Part shown: in pieces, positions 1 through 7,652 of the stretch
How positions within the stretch are numbered: position 1 is the first letter of the stretch
Layout: every line of letters begins with the position of its first letter
Origin: Oligoflexia bacterium
GTDB taxonomy: Bacteria > Bdellovibrionota > Bdellovibrionia > JABDDW01
Assembly (NCBI GenBank): GCA_020847095.1
Contig: JADLCR010000044.1
Coordinates: 1-41,675, forward strand
Reading direction: 5' to 3'
DNA: 41,675 nucleotides
Position numbers and translations under genes: made by a program
Notes under the pieces: generated by a model
Seen by the model: the letters and a program-made list of their open reading frames with translations, nothing else
Databases searched by the model: none
Told to the model about the DNA's origin: nothing

Positions 1-878
1 ACCTGCCGATTTTCAAACGGTAGGTTGTAGGATCCTTGATTCCAATAGCGGCGATCGGGCGTTAAAAATTTTGGCTCAAAGCCATATCGGCTATCATTAA
101 TGTAGTTTCCGAAAAAGTTTCCGCCGCTGTTTTTGTCCGTGCGATAGCGATACTCGACCCCCGTTTTGAACCCACGGTTTTTGTAATAGGTTTCATAAAA
201 AGTCATGTCTTTGCTTTTGTTGATGGCCCAAAAATAGGCGGGCGTAAATGTGAAACCGTTGTCGCCGGAAAACGCATACTTTGGCGGTAACAGTCCGGAT
301 TGCCGCTCCGTTTTAATGGGAATCACAATATACGGGAGCCAAAAAATGGGAGCGCCGTAAATACGTACAATCGGATTTTTAATATAGGCGTAGCTCCCGG
401 CCGTTGCATCAATTTCTGAGCCAGTGAGTCTCCAGGCAGGCGGGCAGTTGATGCAAGAGGTGTAGCTGGCTCTTTTGGCCAGGTACTGAGTGTCGCCATC
501 TTTTATAATTTCTTCGCCCTCGATGGTTTCTTGGCCCATTTGGACAAAGCCGTTTTTCACCAAGCCCTTCTTTGTTTTGAAATTATATTGAAGGGACTCT
601 GCAGAAATAAATTCTTCCGGTGATATGAGCCTGACCGAGCCTTTCGCGGTTACTTCTTGAGTGGCCATATTAATGACGGCTTGATCGCAAGTGAGACTTT
701 GAAGGCCTTGAACTATATGAACATTACCCTTTAGCTCGGCAACCTGATTGGGCCTGCTCGTGTATTGATCGGCATCTACGGTGATTGAAGAATTTTGCGA
801 CTGCGCCCGACCGGCAGGTGCTGCCAGTAACACAATCATGGTGAGGCTGAATATTAAAAGCTTAAAATTTAAACTCAT
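1..878 (-). CDS. lptD: LPS-assembly protein LptD (OstA), N-terminal part; gene cut by window start
   Basis: LptD is the outer-membrane barrel that, with LptE, inserts lipopolysaccharide into the outer leaflet. The minus-strand frame is open from an ATG at 878 to base 1 (292 codons) and continues beyond the window. It starts with a signal peptide (hydrophobic LLIFSLTMIVLLAA, then APAGRAQS). An OstA/LptA-like beta-jellyroll follows (TVDADQYTSRPNQVAELKGN, later SAESLQYNFKTKKGLVKNG). Next comes the LptD hallmark at the start of the barrel: a Cys-containing SCINCPPAW segment, then a stretch reading IYGAPIFWLPYIVIPI and GLLPPKYAFSGDNGF. The two Cys in SCINC sit where inter-domain disulfides form in known LptD. 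The gene overlaps the upstream phosphodiesterase-like gene by 17 bp, so translational coupling is likely. Only the C-terminal barrel is missing from view. Confidence 0.93.
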   Translation of the reverse strand, partial: MSLNFKLLIFSLTMIVLLAAPAGRAQSQNSSITVDADQYTSRPNQVAELKGNVHIVQGLQSLTCDQAVINMATQEVTAKGSVRLISPEEFISAESLQYNFKTKKGLVKNGFVQMGQETIEGEEIIKDGDTQYLAKRASYTSCINCPPAWRLTGSEIDATAGSYAYIKNPIVRIYGAPIFWLPYIVIPIKTERQSGLLPPKYAFSGDNGFTFTPAYFWAINKSKDMTFYETYYKNRGFKTGVEYRYRTDKNSGGNFFGNYINDSRYGFEPKFLTPDRRYWNQGSYNLPFENRQ

Positions 879-1629
879 CTTCTTGATGGAGCAAATGCAT
901 GCGTTTAGGCGCATGACGGTGAAACTCGTCCATAAGCTCCTCAAAGAATCGAGGCTTGAAGTGAGCAATGTAAATTGGAACGTCCTGGTTCCGCAATTTC
1001 TTAATATCTTCTAGCAACTGCTGGGTTGTGAAGTGACCGCTGGCCCGTGCCAACGTGTCCATATAATTTGGAAAACTGATCTCCGTAAACACGGCTTTGA
1101 GATTTTTGCATTGATTAGCGAGTTCCCAGAGTTCATCGGTGGGACCCGTATCGCCTGAAAAGACGATCTGATTCTTGCCATCATCCAAGATAAAACCAAT
1201 AGCATGACCTGGATGGTTGACGCGCATGTGGGTGATTTTAATTCCGTCGTGAACCATGCCCTGTTCGATAGGCAAATAGCGCACCAAGGCCTTTTTCTGT
1301 TTAGCGTCAACGTAGATCTTAGAAAAGTCCGGCCACAGAATATCATTGAGTAGATGCGATTGAATGGAATTTAAAATATCCGGCGTGCTTCGAATATTGA
1401 GAATGCTGCGTTCTTCGTAAAAAGTGTTTTCGACAAGAAAACAAATGTCTTTAATGTGATCAATGTGAGGATGGGTGACAAAAATGTCCTCGATTTCGGC
1501 TTGTCGTTTAGGAGAAAGAGCAGAAGCCACCGAGCCCGCATCGATGAGGAATCGATCGTTGATCATGTAACAAGATGTTCGATACCCCGGTGCAACTCCC
1601 CCGTGGCAGCCTAGAATCGTGACCTTCAT
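862..1629 (-). CDS. Metallo-beta-lactamase-fold hydrolase, class II cyclic-nucleotide phosphodiesterase-like
   Basis: This 255-residue protein has a metallo-beta-lactamase fold. Metal ligands visible are the THPHIDHIKDI motif (His53, His55, Asp57, His58), a His in NHPGH (139-142), Asp160 in FSGDTG, and later His199 (SGHF) and His223 (IAHFKP). The H-x-H-x-D-H-[IL]-x-[DG]-[IL] form and the NHPGHAIGF segment resemble class II cAMP phosphodiesterases (yeast PDE1, bacterial CpdP). Hydrolysis of 3',5'-cAMP is therefore a reasonable but unproven role, and another MBL-type phosphodiesterase is possible. There is no signal peptide, so it is probably cytoplasmic, unlike the periplasmic CpdP of Vibrio-type bacteria. 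It lies directly upstream of lptD and overlaps it by 17 bp. A candidate promoter sits just upstream, inside the short gap after rsmI. Confidence 0.8.
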   Translation of the reverse strand: MKVTILGCHGGVAPGYRTSCYMINDRFLIDAGSVASALSPKRQAEIEDIFVTHPHIDHIKDICFLVENTFYEERSILNIRSTPDILNSIQSHLLNDILWPDFSKIYVDAKQKKALVRYLPIEQGMVHDGIKITHMRVNHPGHAIGFILDDGKNQIVFSGDTGPTDELWELANQCKNLKAVFTEISFPNYMDTLARASGHFTTQQLLEDIKKLRNQDVPIYIAHFKPRFFEELMDEFHRHAPKRMHLLHQEDEFKF

Positions 1630-1643
1630 AACCCCTCAATTCC

Positions 1644-1673
1644 ATTAGGCCTTTGATCTATTCTATTTGTCAA
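1644..1673 (-). promoter_or_regulatory. Candidate sigma70-type promoter for the phosphodiesterase-lptD pair
   Basis: On the minus strand a perfect TTGACA (1668-1673) is followed after 18 bp by CCTAAT (1644-1649), which matches 4 of 6 bases of the -10 consensus. The -35 box lies 5 bp past the rsmI stop codon and the gap holds nothing else. The predicted start would leave a very short leader before the ATG at 1629. Confidence 0.35.
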
Positions 1674-1678
1674 GAAAC

Positions 1679-2569
1679 CTAAGGAGGGGTGAGAGCTTTC
1701 TTGAGCCGCGTTATGAGATCATAAAGTCGTTTGCGGGGGAGTTCACTCTTGGGTTGCAAGGCATCCAGGATGAGTGAGGCCGATTGACCCAAATCAAGCA
1801 GTCGACTGATTTCTTGACTGGTCTCTATTTCAGACAGCATTTTTGCTCGCAAGCCTTTAAGGGCCACGACAAATTCACCGCGAGGTTCGTTAGTCTGAAA
1901 ATGCGCTCGGGCTTCGGATATCGTGCACCATCTCAGTTCTTCATATGGTTTAGTGAGTTCGCGACCAATGAATATTTCATTTTGTTCACCAAAAACTTCT
2001 TGAGCCGTTTGGAGAAAGGCACGCAGGCGGTGGGGCGCTTCAAAAAATACAAGTTGGTCGGCTCTTTGTTTGTATTGAGTCATGGCGTCGAGTCTTGCTT
2101 GATCTTGGGGCGGGAGGAAGCCGGCAAAAAAAACCGTTCCGCCACCTAAAGGACTCACGCTAAGAACAGCGGTGAGACTACTCGGCCCCGGGATACACCG
2201 CACGGGAATGCCTTTTTTAAAGCATTTTTGAACGAGGTGAAATCCGGGATCACTAACGTTGGGGGCCCCCGCATCCGATACGAGGCCCACTGAACGGCCT
2301 TTCTCAAGGCTTCCTAAGAGCGACTCCGACACTTGGCTCTCGTTGTGTTCGTGATAGCTCAGAACCTGTTTGGGCGTTAAGCCAAGTTTCTTAAGCTCTC
2401 CTTTGACAACACGGGTGTCTTCAGCGGCAATAATGTCAACGGCCTCCAAAACTAACGCTGCGCGTTCGGACCAGTCTTGGGAGTTTCCAATGGGCGTGGA
2501 GACCACGTAGAGTCCGGGCTCTAACCCACTAGGAACACTTTGCTTTTTTGCTGTTTTGGTCTTGGCCAT
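1679..2569 (-). CDS. rsmI: 16S rRNA (cytidine(1402)-2'-O)-methyltransferase RsmI
   Basis: RsmI 2'-O-methylates C1402 in the decoding centre of 16S rRNA using SAM. The 296-residue length fits the family (about 280-300). The tetrapyrrole-methylase (SAM-binding) fold is clear: GLYVVSTPIGNSQDWSERA near residue 20, AAEDTRV near 50, SYHEHNE, VSDAGAPNVSDPG near 100, RCIPGPSSLTAVLS, FFAGFLPP near 150, FFEAPHRL and FIGRELTKPYEE near 205. A Lys-rich N-terminal extension of about 15 residues precedes the conserved core. The ATG at 2569 has AAGGCGGG upstream as a plausible ribosome-binding site. It is transcribed divergently from the STAS gene. Confidence 0.95.
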   Translation of the reverse strand: MAKTKTAKKQSVPSGLEPGLYVVSTPIGNSQDWSERAALVLEAVDIIAAEDTRVVKGELKKLGLTPKQVLSYHEHNESQVSESLLGSLEKGRSVGLVSDAGAPNVSDPGFHLVQKCFKKGIPVRCIPGPSSLTAVLSVSPLGGGTVFFAGFLPPQDQARLDAMTQYKQRADQLVFFEAPHRLRAFLQTAQEVFGEQNEIFIGRELTKPYEELRWCTISEARAHFQTNEPRGEFVVALKGLRAKMLSEIETSQEISRLLDLGQSASLILDALQPKSELPRKRLYDLITRLKKALTPP

Positions 2570-2579
2570 TAATCCCGCC

Positions 2580-2609
2580 TTGAGTGAATTGTGATTGGGG
2601 GCCTATACT
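2580..2609 (+). promoter_or_regulatory. Candidate sigma70-type promoter for the STAS gene
   Basis: TTGAGT (2580-2585) and TATACT (2604-2609) are separated by 18 bp on the plus strand, 44 bp upstream of the STAS start codon. The -10 matches 5 of 6 bases and the -35 matches 4 of 6. Confidence 0.45.
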
Positions 2610-2653
2610 AGAGTTTAAGGGGCTTTGGTGCCCAGACGCAAGGGAGAGCATAA

Positions 2654-3013
2654 ATGCAGGCCAAAATTCGCAAAGACGGGGACGTAACAGTCGTAGATCT
2701 CAGTGGGAGACTGGATTTTGAATCCGCTGAGCCCTTTCGCGAAACCTGCCAAGACCTCCTATTAAATTCAAAAGTTGTATTTAATCTTAAAGATCTTAAC
2801 TTCGTCGGCTCCAGCGGCCTAGGTTCATTTGTTAACACGCTACGTGAATTTTCTCAGTCCAACCCCGTGGCCCCTCGGTTTTGTCATGTGAGATCGGAGT
2901 TCAAGAAACTATTCGATGCGACAGGTCCAGAGCATTTTAAAGTTTATGACGACGAAAACACAGCAGTCACGAGCTTCAATGCTTTTTCAGAAGCGGATCA
3001 AAAAAATCCCTAA
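2654..3013 (+). CDS. STAS-domain protein, anti-sigma-factor-antagonist type
   Basis: This 119-residue protein is essentially a single STAS domain of the SpoIIAA/RsbV type. It shows VTVVDLSGRLDFESAEPFR near residues 11-29 and NFVGSSGLGSFVNTLREF near 49-66. Ser53 or Ser54 in VGSSGLG is at the position that partner-switching kinases phosphorylate. A GGGAGA ribosome-binding site lies just before the ATG. No RsbW-like kinase, PP2C phosphatase or sulfate transporter is encoded nearby, so its partner is elsewhere. The protein could also scaffold a signalling complex. Its stop codon overlaps the stop of the convergent coiled-coil gene (shared CTAA at 3010-3013). Confidence 0.88.
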   Translation: MQAKIRKDGDVTVVDLSGRLDFESAEPFRETCQDLLLNSKVVFNLKDLNFVGSSGLGSFVNTLREFSQSNPVAPRFCHVRSEFKKLFDATGPEHFKVYDDENTAVTSFNAFSEADQKNP

Positions 3014-4098
3014 AGAATATCGCCGCTTTCCGTCAATAGTTCTGAATTAGAATTTTGCGACATCGATTCTCGAGCCTTCATTGTGGAAGAAGCCGCCGAC
3101 ATTTCATCCATGACGCGATTCCATCGACCCATGAATTCGTCAAGCTTGGCCCTATCAAAGGCTTGAGCTTTGGGGCGGGTAATATTCGTTTGAGAAAGCA
3201 TGACTTGAGATTTTTCAACAAGATTTTGAGCTTGCTGTGATTGGCGAAGGCGCTCGAGCTCTGCTTTCAATCGGGAAGTTTCAATTTCGGAGTGGTTTCT
3301 GTAATCGGTAAATTGCGCTTCCATCCCATGAAGTTGTTTTTGGAGCTGAGTCACGACGGTAGTTAACTCTTGATTCAACGCTGATACACCGGCTTCTTTA
3401 ATTTGAGCTTCTCTCAATTGACTTGAAAGAATCATGCATTCATCTCTCAATTTGTCGTACTTGGAGTTTGTTTCGAGAAGGGCCGCGCCCAATTGTTCGA
3501 TTTGGGTGATGTGTTGTCGAGCTTGCAAAGAGGCTTCTTCAAGTAATTTTCCACGCCGATCAAATTCTTCTGAAAGGGCCACAAATTGGAGATTGGCTTG
3601 ATCCATCGTGGATTCAGCGAGTCCCAATTTATTGGTGACTTGTCTGAATGCATCTTCGTGAGCTTGAATGGCAATTCGAAGCGTTTCATTTTCAATTTGC
3701 AAGTCACTCAGTGTTCGCTCTGTATCGACCAGGTTGCGCTGAATTTCCTGAAGATTTGACGCTAAAATGAGGTCGCCGCGTTTCGCATTGTTGTAGACGG
3801 CACGGACGCGCCGTTGGTAGCGGTCAAAGGTTCCAATTGCTTTCAATAGTTTTTCGTTGAATTTAACAACTTCGAGATATTGGCTATAAATTTCGGCAGC
3901 CTGAATTTCGGCGCGCTTTCGATCTTCGACGGCGGCCTTAAACAAGGTCGAATCAATTTTTTTTGGTAACGGTTGTTCGGTCTCGGCGAATTCTAGAATT
4001 TGCTCCCGGCTGGGTTCACTATTTTGGTTAGGCGTAAAATCAAGACCCTCTAAAGCAGGTTCTCGAATCAAGTAACTGGGCGGTTCTGGAATGCGCAC
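3010..4098 (-). CDS. Coiled-coil protein of unknown function (362 aa)
   Basis: I do not recognise a family. The N-terminal 60 residues are Pro/Glu-rich and probably flexible. From about residue 60 to 285 the sequence is rich in Glu, Gln, Leu and Ala with heptad-like spacing and almost no Pro, which indicates a long coiled coil. A Ser/Met-rich tail follows (AASSTMKARESMSQNSNSE). There is no signal peptide or membrane segment, so it is likely cytoplasmic. A strong GGAGG ribosome-binding site precedes the ATG at 4098. A segment around residues 95-115 (RYQRRVRAVYNNAKRGD) is basic and may bind a partner or nucleic acid. A structural role in cell shape, division or polar organisation is possible but not shown. 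Nothing suggests decay or transfer. Confidence 0.8.
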   Translation of the reverse strand: MRIPEPPSYLIREPALEGLDFTPNQNSEPSREQILEFAETEQPLPKKIDSTLFKAAVEDRKRAEIQAAEIYSQYLEVVKFNEKLLKAIGTFDRYQRRVRAVYNNAKRGDLILASNLQEIQRNLVDTERTLSDLQIENETLRIAIQAHEDAFRQVTNKLGLAESTMDQANLQFVALSEEFDRRGKLLEEASLQARQHITQIEQLGAALLETNSKYDKLRDECMILSSQLREAQIKEAGVSALNQELTTVVTQLQKQLHGMEAQFTDYRNHSEIETSRLKAELERLRQSQQAQNLVEKSQVMLSQTNITRPKAQAFDRAKLDEFMGRWNRVMDEMSAASSTMKARESMSQNSNSELLTESGDIL

Positions 4099-4241
4099 CG
4101 TAAGCCTCCTCCGTGAGTCTTGATCTAGTGTATCAAAGACCAGGTACGGCTCCTAGGCTCTAATCTCGTGGGCCTATCATTCCTAGACTAACGCCGGGTC
4201 ATTGGACTCATTGATTTGGCCGATAAAGTTGTAGGTGAGTC

Positions 4242-4781
4242 ATGGGAGCTAAGAAAGAAAAGCTGGCCGAAGAGCGCCATCAATTTGAGGTCCACGGCAC
4301 TGAAAGAGATCTCGGAGTCTTGCAATACTCTGTATTGGAAATGGTTTCGCTTTCTAAGTACGACGATGCAGCGCGAATTTTAGCCGAATACCGAAAGAGC
4401 AAATCCAAATACCCCACCTACGAGATTAAAACCGGAAGACTCTTTGATCACTGTGGTGAACTTATCGAGGCGATTCGCGCCAAAAAAACCTTTCCCAACC
4501 TTCAAAACTTAGCCCAAACAAAGCAAGAAGAAATCCATCAAAAAGCCAAAGAGAACTGGGAAGATCTAAGGGTTTCACTGCGTAGATTGCGGACCATGGA
4601 AAATGAAATGGCCGTTGCCGACTCACGCTCAAGTGTATGGGTCATCCGTGCGTTGATTTTTTCAGCCTTTATGATCTTGGGCACTTTCGTTATCCAAGAG
4701 GCCTTTCGCTCCTTCGGAATGTCCTTTTCGTTTTTTATCGACGAAATTATTCGAGTCTTTTGGGGTCTACTCGGAAGTTAA
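4242..4781 (+). CDS. Small protein with a C-terminal membrane anchor, unknown function
   Basis: The 179-residue product is not recognised. Residues 1-125 are charged and predicted helical (LVEMVSLSKYDDAARILAEYRKSKSKYP-like segments), with no signal peptide. A hydrophobic stretch at about 131-150 (VIRALIFSAFMILGTFVI) and a second amphipathic or hydrophobic one at about 156-175 form a C-terminal membrane region, so the bulk should face the cytoplasm. The ATG at 4242 was taken because it follows a short upstream region without better in-frame starts; the ribosome-binding site is weak. The TAA stop overlaps the TAA of the convergent VKOR-DsbA gene through a shared TTAA (4778-4781). Confidence 0.72.
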   Translation: MGAKKEKLAEERHQFEVHGTERDLGVLQYSVLEMVSLSKYDDAARILAEYRKSKSKYPTYEIKTGRLFDHCGELIEAIRAKKTFPNLQNLAQTKQEEIHQKAKENWEDLRVSLRRLRTMENEMAVADSRSSVWVIRALIFSAFMILGTFVIQEAFRSFGMSFSFFIDEIIRVFWGLLGS

Positions 4782-5950
4782 GGCGACAGTTGATCAAGGA
4801 CTTTTTGCAAAACTGGGATAGTAGCCCCGCCTGGCAAATAGCGCCCATTCACAATTAAAGTCGGAGTGCCCTGGACTTGAGCCGTAATGCCTCTGTCAAC
4901 TTGTTCGCGTATTAAGGCATCCGTATTCGGATCGTTTAAGCATTGGTCAAACAACTCCTTATTGAGCCCAATTTGTGTTGCCATTTCTTGGATGGATTCT
5001 AATTTGAGTCGATCTTGAGAGTTAAAAATCCAGCTTTTGGCTTCTAAAAACTTTCCTTGCCCGTGGGCACATTGGGCCGCTTTTGCTAAGGGGCAGGACA
5101 AGCCGTGTCCGCCGGTCCCTTGCATGGCTTTGTTGCAAGCGGGATCCAGGGGGTAGCTCTGAAAGACTATCGAAACTTTTTCGCGATTGGCATTGTAAAA
5201 GGCCATTAAAGTAGGATCGGCCCGTCGACAATGGCCACATTGAAAATCAAAAAATTCGACGATTTGCATTGGGGCCGTTGGCGAGCCTACTCGAGGCGCG
5301 TTTTCAAGATTAAATTCATTCTTCTTGTTTTGGCTCCATTCGGAAAGGGCAATCTCTTTGAGCTTGTCCATTTGGCTTGAAATATTTTGTGTCAACATCC
5401 CGTTAGCCAAGAACGATCCAATAGGAATCATGGCTAAGAATGCGACCGTCCCGTAAGAAGATCGAAGGCGACTCCAATCCGAAAGAAAACTGACTTTGGG
5501 AAGTCCACTTTTCAACATGATGCCTGAAGCAAAAGTGATGATGGATACGACATAAAGAGCCATGCACATCAGGCCTCCGGATTTAATGATGACTGCAGAA
5601 ACCGCTGCTAACAATAAGCTAGCGGTGAAGGAGATCGCAGATAAGTAAAAGAAAATTCTTTTGCACCACTGGGATTCTTCATTATCGAGGGTTCGTGCGC
5701 CGAATAGAAAAATCAGCTGCACCAAATAAGTCATAAATCCCCAGAGAGCGACGGGAATGCCAAGGAACTCCGAAAAACGACTCGTGTTAACAGCATCACA
5801 ATCAAGGTGTGAGTTTAGCGAGCAAAAGCTTTTCCCTAGACTAAGGCCGTGCATGAGGTCGTAGTGATGCATGACCAGATAAGCAGAGACCCCTAAACCA
5901 CAAATCAATCCTACGACTGCCGCCGCAAACCAAAATGTTTTGTTATTCAT
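4778..5950 (-). CDS. VKOR-DsbA fusion, membrane disulfide-bond-forming protein
   Basis: The protein joins a quinone-linked vitamin K epoxide reductase (VKOR) domain to a DsbA-like thioredoxin domain, so one polypeptide could both oxidise substrates and be re-oxidised. Residues 1-185 hold about five membrane segments. The loop Cys43 and Cys51 lie in FCSLNSHLDCDAV, followed by the conserved EFLGIPVALWGF. The soluble part (about 222-390) has CGHC at 238-241 and a cis-Pro loop QGTPTLIVNGRY, so it should face the periplasm. Extra Cys residues occur at 272, 286 and 294. Oddity: the VKOR active-site CxxC reads GLMC (126-129), so the first Cys is Gly. The start at 5950 puts a hydrophobic segment at the N-terminus. 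The fusion layout is known in several phyla. Confidence 0.9.
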   Translation of the reverse strand: MNNKTFWFAAAVVGLICGLGVSAYLVMHHYDLMHGLSLGKSFCSLNSHLDCDAVNTSRFSEFLGIPVALWGFMTYLVQLIFLFGARTLDNEESQWCKRIFFYLSAISFTASLLLAAVSAVIIKSGGLMCMALYVVSIITFASGIMLKSGLPKVSFLSDWSRLRSSYGTVAFLAMIPIGSFLANGMLTQNISSQMDKLKEIALSEWSQNKKNEFNLENAPRVGSPTAPMQIVEFFDFQCGHCRRADPTLMAFYNANREKVSIVFQSYPLDPACNKAMQGTGGHGLSCPLAKAAQCAHGQGKFLEAKSWIFNSQDRLKLESIQEMATQIGLNKELFDQCLNDPNTDALIREQVDRGITAQVQGTPTLIVNGRYLPGGATIPVLQKVLDQLSP

Positions 5951-6054
5951 GATTGTTCTTTTAACCCATGATCTGGCTTTCGTCTAGGTCTGCCAAAAGT
6001 CCTTCAAATCGGAAGTCGAGAAAACTACAATGATGAAATAGGGGTGTGGGCCAA

Positions 6055-7650
6055 ATGACAGCACGAGAGCAGTTGCTCAAAATGCAGCGCATCATTTTGA
6101 GACAAATCAAGAATGAAGTCTTTCGGCTTGAAGGGCCTTCTCGCAAAGGCCTCGCCTCCTATTACTCTCGGTATCAGCGGGAGCTCAGGGGTTTTGCTCG
6201 CGTGTCTTCTAAGCGTGAATTACTTTCTGAGGTGCGCAAGGCACAAATCGTTTTTGGGGCCGATTTTCATGCGTTTTCCCAAAGTCAAAGAACCCATTTG
6301 AGAATCCTAAGAAGTCTGAGTCAGGTCAATCGACCGGTAATCTTGTGTTTAGAGGCGTTTGGATCGCGATTTCAAAAAGAAATCGAACGCTATCTTCAGG
6401 GTAAAGTTTCAGATGCAGAATTTTTGAAGCGCTCCCAGTATTTTGAAAACTGGGGGTTTCCATGGGAAAACTACCAAGTTCTGTTTGAATACGCGCGAGC
6501 TAACAAAGTTAAAGTCTTCGGGATCAACGATGTCAACGCGCGGAGACCCGAAAAGGAATTGCGCCGTCGGGATCTTCACAGTGCAACCGTCATCTCAAAA
6601 ATCCACCGAGAAAACCCAACCGCTCTCATCTATGTGATTTATGGGGATCTTCATCTGGCGAAAGGGCACTTACCCAAATTGACAAGAAAGTTAATTGGTA
6701 GCCGCACTCAAGCCCGTTTTGTCACCATTTTTCAGAACTCTGAGAATCTGTATTGGCGCTTGGCAAAACGAAAACTTGAAGATCATGTCGATGTGGTCAG
6801 ACTCAGATCCGATGCGTTTTGCGTTGTGAATTCGCCGCCTTGGCTAAAATGGCAGGCCTACCTCAGTTTTCTTGAAGGATCAGCCGTGCAAGAGCGCCGG
6901 GAGCGGGGAGATGCTGGAGCGGAGTTTATTCATGAAATGATTAAAGTCATTTCTCAGGTTTGGGGAGTCACACCCCTTTGTCAGCATGACTACAATATCT
7001 ATAGTTATTTCGATTTTCGGCTGTTTAAGGGTATCTCAGAAGTTTCTAAGCGGAAAAATAAATCAGCTCTTTTGAAGTTAGTCGAAGGGGAGCGCAACTT
7101 CTTTATTCCCCATCCACGCACCTTTTTTCTGCTCAACTACACAGTCAATCATGGCGCCTCTTTGGCCGGTCAGTATCTTCATGCCAAGATGAGACGCGAG
7201 CGGGAACTTCATTATGATTTTCCAGGGGACCTTGTGCCCTTAATTTGGATTGAGGCTATTGGCTTTTTCGCCAGTCGAGTGCTGAACAGCCGACGAAAGC
7301 CCAACTCACATTCGGACTTGCCGGTGAAGAGCCAATCGACTCTGATAGTACTTGAGCAGCAGCTCAAAGAGAGGCTCGCGCTCAAGGGAGATCAAGTGCT
7401 TAAAGCTCTGCGTCCTCAGGCGGGAAGGCGATTTGGCCACTATTACTTAGCAGGCCGTTATATGGGGTCTCAGCTTGGCGCTCAAATTTATAATGCTTTT
7501 CGAGCGGGATCTTTGCGGCCAAGCGAGCTTCATCGTTGGCTAAGAAAACCAGTAGCGAATAAAGCAAGTTTTTACGTATTTTATACAGAGGTCTTAAGAT
7601 TTCTCAAAGGGCTTGAAAACCCGGAACCAAAGTTAGAGGAGAGGTTATAG
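6055..7650 (+). CDS. ChaN/TraB-like (haem-binding uptake family) protein with unknown C-terminal half
   Basis: The first 270 of 531 residues resemble the ChaN (PF04187) fold: VFGADFHAFSQSQRTHLRIL where family members have GExHxxxxHH, then VILCLEAF, a helical segment with LKRSQYFENWGFPWENYQ, and LIYVIYGDLHLAKGHLPKL. ChaN proteins bind haem or act as cofactor-binding lipoproteins, but this one has no signal peptide or lipobox and is probably cytoplasmic, so its ligand is unknown. The C-terminal half (about 290-531) is not recognised; it is helical with conserved-looking blocks (NHGASLAGQYLHAKMRRER, GRRFGHYYLAGRYMGSQLG). ATG 6055 is preferred over the in-frame GTG at 6046 because GGGG at 6041-6044 is correctly spaced for it. 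It is followed after 2 bp by the GYF gene, so the two likely form an operon. Confidence 0.72.
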   Translation: MTAREQLLKMQRIILRQIKNEVFRLEGPSRKGLASYYSRYQRELRGFARVSSKRELLSEVRKAQIVFGADFHAFSQSQRTHLRILRSLSQVNRPVILCLEAFGSRFQKEIERYLQGKVSDAEFLKRSQYFENWGFPWENYQVLFEYARANKVKVFGINDVNARRPEKELRRRDLHSATVISKIHRENPTALIYVIYGDLHLAKGHLPKLTRKLIGSRTQARFVTIFQNSENLYWRLAKRKLEDHVDVVRLRSDAFCVVNSPPWLKWQAYLSFLEGSAVQERRERGDAGAEFIHEMIKVISQVWGVTPLCQHDYNIYSYFDFRLFKGISEVSKRKNKSALLKLVEGERNFFIPHPRTFFLLNYTVNHGASLAGQYLHAKMRRERELHYDFPGDLVPLIWIEAIGFFASRVLNSRRKPNSHSDLPVKSQSTLIVLEQQLKERLALKGDQVLKALRPQAGRRFGHYYLAGRYMGSQLGAQIYNAFRAGSLRPSELHRWLRKPVANKASFYVFYTEVLRFLKGLENPEPKLEERL

Positions 7651-7652
7651 CC

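Noticed and set aside
781-1014. Plus-strand ORF of 77 codons
   Set aside because: It lies opposite the lptD signal peptide and the 3' end of the phosphodiesterase gene, which both have clear family features.
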